From positions 85,173-149,172 of the forward strand of contig CALSTP010000002.1 of assembly GCA_943789305.1 (NCBI GenBank): a stretch of 64,000 bases of DNA, in the 5' to 3' direction. A program made the translations under genes and the position numbers. Origin of the DNA: an uncultured Flavobacteriaceae bacterium (lineage in GTDB: Bacteria > Bacteroidota > Bacteroidia > Flavobacteriales > Flavobacteriaceae). Below the pieces are notes generated by a model. It was not told the DNA's origin. It saw only the letters and a program-made list of their open reading frames with translations, and made no database searches. This document shows, one piece after another, positions 6,182 to 18,400 of this stretch (positions are counted from its first letter, which is position 1; every line of letters starts with the position of its first letter).

Positions 6182-7132
6182 TCAATAAAGCTCAATAAAG
6201 TTTAAAATTTGTTGTTCTGACCAGTATGATCCACCTTTGGATACAAATCCTACATGTCCACCATAACGAGGACTCATCAAATATAGTTGAGGATTGTTTT
6301 TTGCTTCGGTGAAAGGGAAACAAGATTCTGATAAAAAGGGATCGTCTAATGCATTTATAAGTAAAGTAGGTTTTTTTATGGTGGATAAAAACTGCTTACT
6401 GCTCGATTTGGCATAGTAATCTTGAGCATCCTTAAATCCATTGAGTTTACTGGTGTAATATTCGTCAAAATCCATTAGCTTTTTAATCTGTTTCAGAAGT
6501 TTTATATCTACTTCATTTGGGTATTGTAGGTGTTTTAAACGAATTTTTTTGGATAACGTGTGTAAAAACCTCCAGGTATAAAGTTTGTTTTTTGGTTCTT
6601 GTAACTTAATCGCTGAGCCATAGAGATCAACAGGAACGGAAACTGCTACACTAGCCTTAATTTTCGAATTTATAGGATAAATTCCGTCACCATTATATTT
6701 TAAGACAAGATTTCCACCAAGACTAAAACCAACCAAGTATAAAGCGTCATAATCTGGAATCAAGGTTGTAATTACCAAATGAAGATCCTCTGTTCTTCCA
6801 CTGTGATAGGTTATTAGTTGGCGGTTAATTTCTCCACTACAAAAACGATAATTCATTGCGGCTATTGCATAGCCGTTTGAAGATAAAAGAGCAGCTGTAG
6901 CCTTTATGTATTTTGAGGCACTACTTCCTTCCAAACCGTGACATAATACCACAATCTTTTTACTCCCGTTTTCGAGTAAATCGATGTCTAAAAAATCATC
7001 ATCCTCCGTGTAAATACGTTTGCGTTTAAATGAAATTGATTTCGCTTTTCGAAACAAAGAGCTGTAAAGGGTATTAAAATGTCCATTTCTAAATGGAAAT
7101 GGAGGGGTGTAATCGGTTTTTGAAATTGGCAT
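6182..7132 (-). CDS. Alpha/beta hydrolase of the YheT/EMB8 family (316 aa)
   Basis: Family members are soluble serine hydrolases, probably esterases, with unknown natural substrates. The N-terminal marker PFPFRNGHFNTLY and the oxyanion-side motif CHGLEG (64-69) are typical of the YheT group. The catalytic triad is visible: Ser137 in GFSLGGN, an Asp at 263 or 264 in NALDDPF, and His293 in YGGHVGF. The length of 316 fits the family (about 320). There is no signal peptide, so it acts in the cytoplasm. The gene stands alone, transcribed leftwards from 7132; nothing in the neighbourhood points to a substrate. Confidence 0.88.
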   Translation of the reverse strand: MPISKTDYTPPFPFRNGHFNTLYSSLFRKAKSISFKRKRIYTEDDDFLDIDLLENGSKKIVVLCHGLEGSSASKYIKATAALLSSNGYAIAAMNYRFCSGEINRQLITYHSGRTEDLHLVITTLIPDYDALYLVGFSLGGNLVLKYNGDGIYPINSKIKASVAVSVPVDLYGSAIKLQEPKNKLYTWRFLHTLSKKIRLKHLQYPNEVDIKLLKQIKKLMDFDEYYTSKLNGFKDAQDYYAKSSSKQFLSTIKKPTLLINALDDPFLSESCFPFTEAKNNPQLYLMSPRYGGHVGFVSKGGSYWSEQQILNFIELY

Positions 7133-7371
7133 AATGAATTTTAAACAACGGTAAATTTAATGTCTTCTCTTATTAAGAAGCATAAAGATCATCAAAAAAT
7201 GTTGAATTAAACTTTGGAATATTATTTAGGGAAAATTTTTTAATTTTCAACTTTTGATAATAGATTTTTCCTGTACAACTTCTAGGTTGAAGGGTAAATC
7301 TTCTGAGGCACAACACCTTTGATATTATTTACTTGTTTTGGGAGAGTTGTTTATGAGTTGTGAAGTTATAA

Positions 7372-7521
7372 TTATCTCTTTGATAAAAAGGATATACCAA
7401 TTAACATTATACCTGCTAACACAACTAAAATACTGTTATCTATAAAAAAATCAATAACAGATAATACAATACCCAATCCAAGTACTTGAAATCCTAAGAG
7501 TCTTAAAAAGTTCTTATCCAT
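7372..7521 (-). CDS. Small membrane protein (49 aa), short ORF
   Basis: A short minus-strand frame runs from ATG at 7519-7521 to TAA at 7372-7374. The product opens MDKNFLRLLG, then has two hydrophobic helices of about 13-18 residues (about 11-26 and 31-46) with a short loop carrying Asp/Asn, and ends in SKR. It is probably a two-helix inner-membrane protein. The charge distribution and the clean frame support it, but I recognise no family and there is no ribosome-binding site. It lies alone between the YheT-like gene and the 7691 gene, both also on the minus strand. The remaining sequence from 7133 to 7371 shows nothing else. Confidence 0.5.
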   Translation of the reverse strand: MDKNFLRLLGFQVLGLGIVLSVIDFFIDNSILVVLAGIMLIGISFLSKR

Positions 7522-7633
7522 CAAGTAAAAATATAATAAAAGTTGTCACATTTTACATTGGGTAAATTAAAACATTAACCTACAGTTTTGCTTTTGTTCC
7601 TTCACTAAAAAGTTTTTATTTTCGAATTAATAC

Positions 7634-7665
7634 AAAAACGCCCCTAAATTAATTCAGAAGCGTTT
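7634..7665 (-). terminator. Terminator after the 7691-8476 gene
   Basis: On the minus strand AAACGC at 7665-7660 pairs with GCGTTT at 7641-7636, with internal partial pairing of the AT-rich loop. A further T run follows. It lies about 26 bases after the stop codon of the minus-strand gene. Confidence 0.55.
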
Positions 7666-7690
7666 AAGTATTTTATAAAATTTTTTGGGT

Positions 7691-8476
7691 TTATCTCGTT
7701 TTTATATTTCCATCATCATCTAGCCACATAATTCGTTCCCATATGATTTGCTTGTGCCATCCATTAGGCATTGAATCTTGAAGTGCTTTGTCATCAACAG
7801 AGCTCATATCAGGATAATCCATTCCACCATTCGTATATAAATCTTCCAAAGAATTGAAACCATCAACACTAATAACATTCCAATTATATCCATTCCCAAG
7901 AGGTGTTAATCGAATTGCAGGCGCCCATATTTCCTGTTTTACCTTACCGTTATTCATATTCTTTTTAATAAATGGCCCCCATTCTTTAAGCTGAGTATCA
8001 AACCATTTATTTTGATTTGGAGACATAGCTACATTATGTTTAAAATAAATAAATCCATCTGAATTTTTTCTTATGATCACTTCAGGGCGATAATAAGTTC
8101 CTACCCACATTGTATATGAACTGTGATTTTTAAGTGCTCGATTGACTAGAGATGGAACACCAGAAGCCTGAATTGTTTCATCAATAATCTTTCCAAAATC
8201 TTTTCCTAAATTATCTAGTTTTTTAATGTCATCAACAGCTAGATACCAATAAAAATTGGGTTCTGATTTTGCCCCCTGAACGCGTTTCATTATGCTCCAA
8301 CCACTTATAACACCTTTATTAAATGCTTTTTGAGCAGCTTTGCTAAATAATTCTTTTTCGTTCTGAACATAGTGTTCAATTTCATTTTCTGGTACGCTAT
8401 TGAATCCGTACATAAAATACTGTGCACTAACTGAAATACAAAATAAAAATGTACTTACAAATATGATTTTTTTCAT
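7691..8476 (-). CDS. Secreted protein of unknown function (261 aa)
   Basis: No family is recognised. The signal peptide (MKKIIFVSTFLFCISVSA) ends at Ala-18 before QYFMYG, so the protein is exported. The mature protein is soluble and aromatic-rich, with many Trp and Tyr residues (for example NFYWYLAVDD, YTMWVGTYY and the final IMWLDDDGN). No lipobox, repeat or known catalytic motif was found. Marine Flavobacteriaceae have several such secreted proteins of 220-270 residues; the 15-704 product is comparable in style. The gene is monocistronic, with a terminator at 7634-7665, and is divergent from the decayed gene at 8625. Confidence 0.72.
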   Translation of the reverse strand: MKKIIFVSTFLFCISVSAQYFMYGFNSVPENEIEHYVQNEKELFSKAAQKAFNKGVISGWSIMKRVQGAKSEPNFYWYLAVDDIKKLDNLGKDFGKIIDETIQASGVPSLVNRALKNHSSYTMWVGTYYRPEVIIRKNSDGFIYFKHNVAMSPNQNKWFDTQLKEWGPFIKKNMNNGKVKQEIWAPAIRLTPLGNGYNWNVISVDGFNSLEDLYTNGGMDYPDMSSVDDKALQDSMPNGWHKQIIWERIMWLDDDGNIKTR

Positions 8477-8624
8477 TCTAACTTGTTTTAAATTTAATAA
8501 TGTTTAAATATAAAAAATTTACAACATACTTGCAAAATAAAAGCAATATTCTTAATTTATAACTATTCTCATTTATGTCCTAATATTTATATACTTAATA
8601 TAGCTACATATTAAGAAAAACCAA

Positions 8625-8992
8625 ATGAAACAAGTATTCCTATTCCTTTTTCCTGCTTCACGTTTGTTTAAATAACACCAAAGTTTCAGAAGAATCATTA
8701 GCATGTAAATTACCAGTTTCAGTATATACAACTCAAGGAATAACTATAAATTCTCAGGTCCTCTTATGCTATTAATACAACATTAATTCTTACCTCTGTT
8801 GCAGTAGATGATTTTAAATTTTATAAAGGTTTAGTTGATGTCAATTTAGTGACTAATTCTTTTTGATTCATAAGAACTGCTTATGCACCTATTGTTGATA
8901 ATTTTAGATGTTCAAATTATCTTTTTTCAGAATCAATAATAACGATTTCAGGATCAAAATCTGACCATCTAAACTATACGCTATTGATATAA
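8625..8992 (+). pseudogene. Decayed lipoprotein gene
   Basis: ATG at 8625 opens MKQVFLFLF, but the frame closes after 16 codons. A one-base shift restores FLLHVCLNNTKVSEESLACK, which would complete a lipobox (LHVC), and continues to GITINSQ. A second shift near 8757 leads to SYAINTTLILTSVAVDDFKF, which runs through one in-frame TGA (near 8865) to TAA at 8990-8992. Joined, the pieces give a plausible lipoprotein of about 120 residues. No family is recognised. Two shifts plus a stop make sequencing error unlikely. Confidence 0.6.
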
Positions 8993-9493
8993 TTAAAGAA
9001 TTATAACTGTTACAATACAGGGAAACTATTTTTTGTAACTGTAGTTTAATAATAACAATACTTCTCATTTTTTCTTGATTCTCATTAATCAACAAAACCA
9101 TAATATTATTATTTACAAGATATATTTTTGGTTTTAATCTTTATTTTAGTTTATACTTCAAGCTTGCTTTTTTGAGTATTAAAACTTGTTAATAGCCTAT
9201 TATAATTGGATCGTTAACCCTTAAAATATATTCAGTGTAACACTGCATTTTTACTGCAAAAAACATCTACATACACCATTTAAAAAACTGTTGCATACTT
9301 CTAAAACTGGACTAATCATCATAAGAATTTGTTTATCAATATTTTATATAAAAATAAATTTCAAATTCCCAAAAAATACCCCTTTGATATTCTAAAAAAA
9401 AAACTTTAAACAGCCTCGGTTTGTAACTTTTTGTAGATCTCGGAAAAAGAGGGTATAATCTTTCTAAATTTACTTATAACTATAATAAGTTTT
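8993..9493. other. 500-bp gap before the giant adhesin gene
   Basis: This A+T-rich stretch contains no convincing gene on either strand; the 65-codon minus-strand frame at 8904-9101 overlaps the decayed gene and looks accidental. A small perfect hairpin, CAGTG-TAA-CACTG, lies at 9233-9245. A possible promoter for the giant gene is TTG at 9431-9433 with TATAATCTTT from 9454, but neither box is a strong match. The gap is long for this genome and may hold the control region of the adhesin operon. Confidence 0.4.
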
Positions 9494-12400
9494 ATGACAT
9501 TATTTAGGAGGAACTTTGCCTTAATAATACTTCTTTTTTTGGGAGTAGCGGTTTCTTCGGCTCAAAGCTCAATTGTAGATATTACAACACATTCTGATAT
9601 TGTTACCGATGCTGATAATTCTGTTGGGTCAGGAGATGTAGTAGTTTTTACCACTACGGTAAAGAATATTAGTAACATAAACATTTCAAATTTTACAATA
9701 ACCAACACCCTTGTTGGTATCGATGGGACTTCTTTAACACTTAATTCTCCATTCACCTTTGCAGGTAATTCTGATTCTTCCCCCCCAGGAAGCCTGATTG
9801 CAGGTGAAACTTCAACTTACGTTTCGACCTATACATTCGATTCTGCTGGAGTTAATGCTGGGGGAATAAGCTTGACCGTCACAGGAACAGCTAGTACACC
9901 AGGGAATTCCAATAATGTTGTAGATGTTTCTAATGATGGCGATGATAGTGACGGCAATTTAATTGATGATCCAACTCAGGTAATAATTGGTAATACTGTT
10001 ACACTTGTTGAGGGTACAAAACTGGAAAATTATATTGATAACGATTCCAATGGTTCGATTGGATTGGGAGATCAACTCGAATACATCATTACTATCTACA
10101 ACAATGGGGAGGAAGATTTGGAATCAATTGCACTTTTCGATGTACTACAAGATTTAAATAACAATACTTTGGCTTTGGTTGCACCTTTCACTCCTCCGGG
10201 GCCCATTTTTGTTTCATCAGATCAGAATTCAACAAACGGGGAATTACTTGTTGGGGAAACTGCAACTTACAAAGCTGTCTACGTGGTTCAACAAGGATCT
10301 GTTGACTCTGGAGGGCTGACAAACTGTCTAGATGTTCAAGTTGATGGAGTAAATTCTGGACGACAATACACCGACACAGCGGATAATGGTGACGATAGCG
10401 ATGGGAATTTAACAGACGATTGTACGGCATCTACAATAACTGTCACTCCATCGATTGAAGTAACCAAAAGCGCAAGTGTTCAGGATGTGAATGGAAATGG
10501 AGTAAATGATCCTAATGATATTATTAATTACAACATAAGAATAGTAAATGATGGAAATGTAACCTTGTCAAATTTATCACTTACAGATACATTCAGAGAC
10601 GCCAACGGCAATAGTATTTCTTTAGATAGTGCTCCTGTTTTTTCATCTTCCTCTTTGGGATCTTCAGCTGGAACTCTTCAGGTTGGAGAAGTCGCAATTT
10701 ATTTGGCTTCTTATACGGTTTCGGTAAATGCTGCAAACTCTGGATTAGTTTCTAACTCTCTCACAGTGACTGCAAGCTCACCAGGACAGTCAAATAACGT
10801 TTCGGATGTTTCGGATAATGGAATTCAAGATGATGGTAACATTCTGGATGATCCAACAGTCACCATACTGACAATTGATAAACAAATTGAGGTTACCAAA
10901 ACGTTTACTTTAGCAGATGATGGCGACGGAGAGCCGGGACAAAATGATGTTGTTACCTACTCCATCACGGTTCAAAATACTGGACAAATACAAGTTACAG
11001 GAATATCCCTAGTTGATTTACTAACCAATTGTGATGGTTCTCAAATACTTTCTTTATCATCAGGACCTACATGGAGTTCAAATAGCGGGTCATCCCCACA
11101 GGGGAGCTTAGCCCCAGGAGAAATAGCAAATTACTCAGCAACCTACACAATCGGATCTGCTGAGGTAGATTCAGGGTGTATTTTAAATACGGTTAGTGCA
11201 ACAGCTAGCACTCCTGGAAATTCAAATGACGTGTCTGATGTTAGTGATGACGGTAATGATAGTGATGGAAATCTAGTTGATGACAAAACAAGAACTAATT
11301 TTACAGTTGACCCAGCAATTAGAGTGACTAAAACGGGAATATTGGTAGATAATGGTGACAGTTTACCGGGGGCTGGGGATACTTCAGTATTTACTATAAC
11401 GGTTTTAAATACTGGAAACACATCTTTATCTACGATTACTCTTAATGACACTTTCACAAGAGGTGATGGTACAGCTTTATCACTTGATTCTGGGCCAACA
11501 TTTAATTCTTCATCTGGGTCTTCCCCTGAAGGAAGTCTGCAAGCAGGGGAATCTGCTACTTATACGGCAAGTTATACGGTTGACGCAAATGATGTTGCCA
11601 CTAACTCAGTTAGAAATCAGGTTGTTGTTTCTGCTACTGCATTTAACGGAGCAGTAGTTAATGATACTAGTGACAATGGGAATGATTTAGACGGGAATAC
11701 AGAAAATGACCCAACAGAGGTAAGATTAGATTATAACCCAATTCTTGAAGTTACCAAAACAGCCTCCTTGTCAACGAATACAAACCCTGAAGTTGGTGAT
11801 GTAGCAGTTTATACAATTACCGTTGAAAACAAAGGGAATGTAAATTTAAATACACTGTCGTTAAATGACACATTTGTCGGTTTAGCCGGTGCTTCAATAT
11901 CGCTGGATTCAGGCCCTGTTTTTTTAAGCTCATCAAACGGATCATCAGAGGGAAATTTACTTGTTGGTGAAGTAGCAACATATGTTGCATCATATACAAT
12001 TTCTCAAGATGCGGTTGATTCGGGTGGATTTAGAAATACAGTAGTTGCATCGGCTAGAAACCCCGGAAGCTCCTCAACAGATGTAACTGATGCGAGTGAC
12101 GATGGAAATGATAATGATGGAAATCAAACAAGTGATCCAACTGATGTTATCATATCTGAAAACCTGTTGATTGAGGCAACAAAAACAGCAACTTTTACAG
12201 ATAATGATTCCGATGGTGTTGTATCACTTAATGATAGAATTGATTACACTATTTTGGTTCAAAATAAAAGTAATGTTACCCTTGATAATATTTCTGTTTC
12301 AGATGATTTGACAAACATATCTGGAACTACATCAATGGTTTTGGACACAGGACCAAGTTTTTCGAGTTCTAATCAAGGTTCATCGTTTGGTGTTTTAAAA

Positions 12401-15400
12401 TCCAATGAAATAGCCACTTTTGTGGGAACTTATAATATTAGGCAGAGCGATGTTGATGCGGGAGGGGTTTCAAATCAAGTTTCTGCTACGGCTTCTTCAC
12501 CTGCAGACCAAGTGATATTCGATTTGAGTGATGATGATGACGATTTTGATGAAAACACTGAAGATGATAGAACAGAAACACCAATTGTTAGAACCCCAGG
12601 TATAGAAATAACAAAAACATCAACAATAACTGATGAGGGTGATGGGCAAACAGGTCTGGGTGATACGATAGCTTTCACCATTACTGTTGAAAACACAGGA
12701 AACTTAAATCTTGCATCAGTAACTCTTGAAGATGAGTTAATAACTGTTAATGGGGATGCATTAACGCTTACCACTACTCCTACCTTTGTTACTTCAAGCC
12801 TTGGCTCAGATCAAGGGTCGTTAAAAGTGAATGAAACAGCAGAATATACCGCAACTTTTATAATAAATCAAGCATCTATTGATGGTGGTGGTACCTCAAA
12901 TACGGTTACTGTGACCGCCTCTTCTCTTTTTGGTGTGATTTCAGATGTTAGTGATAACGGTGACGACACTGATGGGAATACTACTGATGATCCTACAGTA
13001 AATATATTTTCGGGTTCTCTAGAACTTGAGGCCACAAAAACAGCTAGCATAAATGATGTTAACTCCGATGGAGAAACAGGAATAGGAGATATTATTAATT
13101 ACACTATTGTTGCAGAAAATAAAGGAACAGAGTCACTTACTAATTTTTCAATTGTGGATACTCTAACTGATGCTAACGGTAATTCATTATCTCTGAATGC
13201 TTCACCTACCTCTAGTGATTCCAGCACAATTCCTCCAGGCGCAACCAAAACATATACAGCTGCCTACACAATTACTCAGGCTGCTTTGGATAATGGTGGA
13301 GTTAAAAATAGTGCATTAATTCAGGCTAGTAATATTGCTGGGACAATTTATGTAAGTGATATTAGTGATGATGGCGATGATACTGATTCTAATACCGTTT
13401 CTGATACAACCGATGTGTTAATTGCTGCAAACTCATCATTAGATCTTACAAAAACATATGTAAATATTGATAATGATAGTGATGGTCTTATATCAGCTGG
13501 GGATCAATTGGTTTACACATTTAGATTAGAAAATGATGGGAATATCACACAAAATTTTATCTACATAACGGATGCTATTTCAGATTTTGATGGTAATGCG
13601 TTATCACTTGATAGTTATTCATCTCCCAACAGGTTAGCTTTTAATTCCAGCACCAACGGCTCTTCTCTAGGCACTCTTATCTCTGGAGAAATCGCAACCT
13701 ATACTGCAACTTATACCATCCAAAATTCGGATATCCCCAGTGGAGGGATTTCCAATATTGCAACGGCTACAAGCTTTATTTATGTTGATGGGAGTCCAGT
13801 TGTAAAAGAGCAAGATAGAAGTGATGATGGCGACGATACTGATGGGAATACGGAGAATGATCCAACACTTTCATATTTTGGAAGTCTTCCCGAAATTGAG
13901 GTTACAAAAACTGCTACTTATACAGGTTCTGAAAATGGCCCGAATGTTGGAGATGTTGCGGTATTTACTATTACAGTTGAAAATAAATCTACTCAAGACG
14001 TAATTAAAAATCTAACTTTTGTAGACACTCTAAGCGACACATACGGTGCGGCTCTTTCTATGTCCTCAACCGTTACATTTAATTCTGCCTCAGCAGGGTC
14101 AGGAGTTGGAACTTTAACAATTGGGGAAACAGCTACCTATACTTCATCCTACACCATAACTCAAAATGATATCAACGCTGGAGGTTTAAAAAATAGTATA
14201 ATATTTGAAGGGTCTTCAGCTCGAAACCCTGTACCTAGTGAAAAAGATGTTAAAGACACAAGTGATAATGGTAATGATCTGGATGGAAATTCAACGGATG
14301 ATCCAACTATTCTAGTGTTGGGACTAGATTCTGATGGTGACGGAACTCCTGATTCCACAGATATTGACGACGATGGTGATGGAATTTTGGATCGAGATGA
14401 AAAGTGTTTAACCTTCTTACTCGATGGGTCCTCTTTTGAAAGTTACACAGGATCATTCCCCCCTGGATCACCAGCAAATAGAAACAGCCCATATCCAAAC
14501 ACTACAGTTGCGCCACCTTTTACTTCGGTAAATGGAGATGGTGAGGTTTGGTCAAATAGTCCAGGTCCACAAGGAACTGTTTTTTCTCCCCAACAGGGCT
14601 TTTACTTTATTGAACTTTTAACCAATGATGCATCGGCAAATGATGGCTCTTATTGGAATGAAAGAACCATAGGCACAAATCCCAATTATGACCGTATTAT
14701 GGTTATAGAAAATGTATACCCCAACAGAACATATAACATAGAATACTATCATAAAGAAGGGGGTAGATTTGTGGCAACCCATGCCGGGGGTGGTGCAGCA
14801 CTTGTTCAAGTTCAGTCGATGCAAACCGATTATGCTGTTAGTTATCTTTCTACTTCTACATCAAGTTGGGTTTCAAATACAGTAAGCTTTACTACTGACA
14901 GTCAAACTACTCGAGTAGCAATTTTGTTTTCTGCTTATTCTCCCGGGATTAATAGCTCCATACAATTGGATGCGATTACAATGACGGCATCAGGCTCTTG
15001 TAACAATGACATTGATGGCGATGGAATTGAAAACGGATTGGATTTAGACTCCGATAATGACGGTATTTATGATGTGGTAGAGTCAGGAAATGAATCCCTT
15101 GATACAAATTTTGATGGAATTATTAATGGCTTAGACGCAGGCTTTAATGATTCAGATTTGAATGGAGCACATGACGCCTCGGAATCAAATACTTTGATTG
15201 ACTCTGATTCTGATGGTACAATTGATGCCTTTGAATTAGACTCCGATAATGATGGGTGTAGCGATAGTGAAGAGGCGGGTTATACCGACCCTGATTCAGA
15301 CGGGATACTTGGAGGTAGTCCAGTTACCCAAGACAGTAAAGGAAAAGTAACAAGCGGAACAGATGGTTATACTACACCCCAAGATTTAAATTCTGATTCT

Positions 15401-18400
15401 ACTTTTGATTATAGGGATTCAAATTATGATGTTGGTTGTTATAACCCTGCCTTAATTGTTGTAAAATCCGCAGTTGTTTCTGACACTAATTCTAATGGGC
15501 TTAATGATGTTGGTGATGTTATAAATTATACTGTAGTTGTAACAAATACTGGGGGTTTACCCATCACTTTTACATCAGTTGATGATCAATATACCTACGG
15601 TAGTGAAACTAAAAACTTAACACTTGATTGGTCCTCATCCTCAACACAGACAGTAATCACATCAACAGAAAATTTATTTTATTACTCAAATCGTGTTGAT
15701 GATAGTGACAACCAGTGGAATGAACAAAATGGTAATAATGGATCTCCAGAGGCCGAATGGGGTTATCCTCCTGGAGTAGACTACTATTTTGATACATCAA
15801 GCGGAGTGTCTTATAGCGAGGTAGATTACGTTTTTACTACTAATGGTTTTGGAACTACAAGATCACCTTACCAATATAGTAGTACAGATCCAAAAGTTAG
15901 TAAGTATTCAAGAATTAGTAACCAAAACGTTGCAACTTATTATGTTTTCGAAGATGTTAGTCTAGAAGCAAATACCGAATATACTGTATCAGTATATGCA
16001 GCTGCACCAAACAACACCTATTTCGATACTACTAATGATCACGAAAAATTAAGATTTGTCCATAGACCCCCTGGTGGAGTAGATATATATGGAGATTACA
16101 ATCGTGTAACTGGACCTGTATCAAGTCAAAACGCTAACAATGATTCTGGCTGGACCAGATATCATCATACATTCACAACAGGTAACGCAGGATCATATCG
16201 TGTTGGTTTTTCAGCCCCTTATTTTACTAATAGTTATACAAGAATTTGGGGAGCACAATTAGAAAAAGGTGGTACCCCTACAAGGCTAACATATACCTAT
16301 AATAACCGTGTTTCATCCACTGCAACATCGACAGGATTTGCTGATCCTAGATCAGCCCCATTGCCATCAGGTGGAAGCGCAATTTACACAGGCCAACTTA
16401 CGATTACTCAAGAAATGTTGGATAACGCACTAGAGCTCTCAAATCAAGTTACCATTACAGGCTCATTTACTTCACCAGGGGGTATCTCAGGGGAAATTTT
16501 TGATGTTAGTGCCGATGATGACAATAACGATGGGAATACCGAAGATGATCCAACAATAGTGTCATTAAATGCATTAGATGAGTTGACTGTAACAAAGATA
16601 GCTTTGATTAGTGATGAAAATTCAAATTCGTTAAATGATGTTGGTGATGTTATTACCTATAAAATTACAATTGAAAACACAGGGCGTACTAATTTAAAAA
16701 GTTTTACAATTACGGATACTCTGGAGGACTCTACAGGACAGATTCGTGAGCAAATTACAGATACAGCTTCACTTACTCTTGGAACAAGGACAAACTTATT
16801 TAAGTATTCTCAACACATAGATGATACTGATTATGATTGGTCTGAAGAGGGTGATGTTTGGGGAAGTGCCCTAAACTCATATGGGCATCCAAAAAACGAA
16901 CCCTATTATTTTAGCACTGCAAGCGGTGAAAGTTATACCAATGTTGATTATAATTTTCCCACAGAAGGTGCTGGTTTAACTAGAAATGATAATAATACAT
17001 CTGATTCCAGATCAGGAGCACATGCAAAAATTCATGATCGTAATGTACATGGGAGATATTTTTATCAAGATGTTACCCTGAAAGCAAACACTGAGTACAC
17101 GGTATCCGTTTACGCAAGTGCATGGGATTCTAATCATGATGATGCAGTAATAAATCACCAGATGAGGTTTGTTTATAGACCCCCTGGTGGATCAGATTCT
17201 TTTTCCGACTACATCACATTTCAAACATTTGGAGAATGGAATTTGAAACGATACTCATACACCTTTACAACAGGTGCTGCAGGAAATTACAGAGTTGGGA
17301 TCGATCCTCCCTACGCAGGAGGTAATGGAGGTAGATTCTGGGGAGCACAACTAGAAGAAGGGGGTGCGCCTACAAGATATGTGTATACCTGGTCAAATAC
17401 AGATTCAGCACCAAGTAATCCATTACCAGTTAATACTGGGAGTAACACTTTTGCATATGTAGATTGGCCAACTAATCTTCCAAATCGAAATGGTATAGAT
17501 GCTTTAATGGTTCAGCATGACAATGACATTTTAGATTATCCAATAGCAAATACCTATTGGGCAATGATAGAGGTTGAGCCTGAAAACTTTACTGCCTTTG
17601 ACAATAGGCCAACGCCTGAATATTTCGATAATTATGGGCCTTATACTTACAATGGTCATCGATATTATATTGAGTCAAGTTCTACGGATTGGACTGCTCA
17701 GAAAAATCGTGCACAGGCAGCTGGAGGGTATCTATGGGTACCTAATACCAAAGAGGAATGGGATTATATAAGAAGTGTTATTCCTACAAATATTTGGATA
17801 TGGACGGGAGTTTATCAAGAAAATAACACAGATTATCAAGCTGATCAACAAAGAGGAGGATGGAAAGCTTTGGATGGCAGTTATGTTCCAATGCCCGGAG
17901 AATCTACTGCATTATCTCCAGGAGCAAAGGTAGAATACGAATTTGAGTATACAATTGAACAAGAAGATGTTGATGATGGAATGCTTATTAATCAGTTTTA
18001 TGTTTCGGCTAACGGATCTAGTGGAATTGTTTCAGATACTTCAGATAATGGAGATGATACAGATGGGAACACCAAGGATGATCCGACTGTTATTGAAATC
18101 AGTAAAATTTCATCTGTAACTATTGTTAAAACTGCTACGGTAAGCGATGTAAATGGCGATGGTCTTAATGGTGTTGGAGATATAATTGAATATACTATTG
18201 TTGTAACAAATACAGGGAATACTAAATTAACTTCATCTACAATTTTAGATTCTCTAACGGATGGTCTAGGCAATCCAAGGTCGCTTAATACAACAGTGAC
18301 TTATGTCTCTACAACCGCAACCATTACAACTCAAGAGCCGAACTATAATTTATTTACTTACTCAAATCGTATTGATGATGTTGATAATGAATGGAATGAA

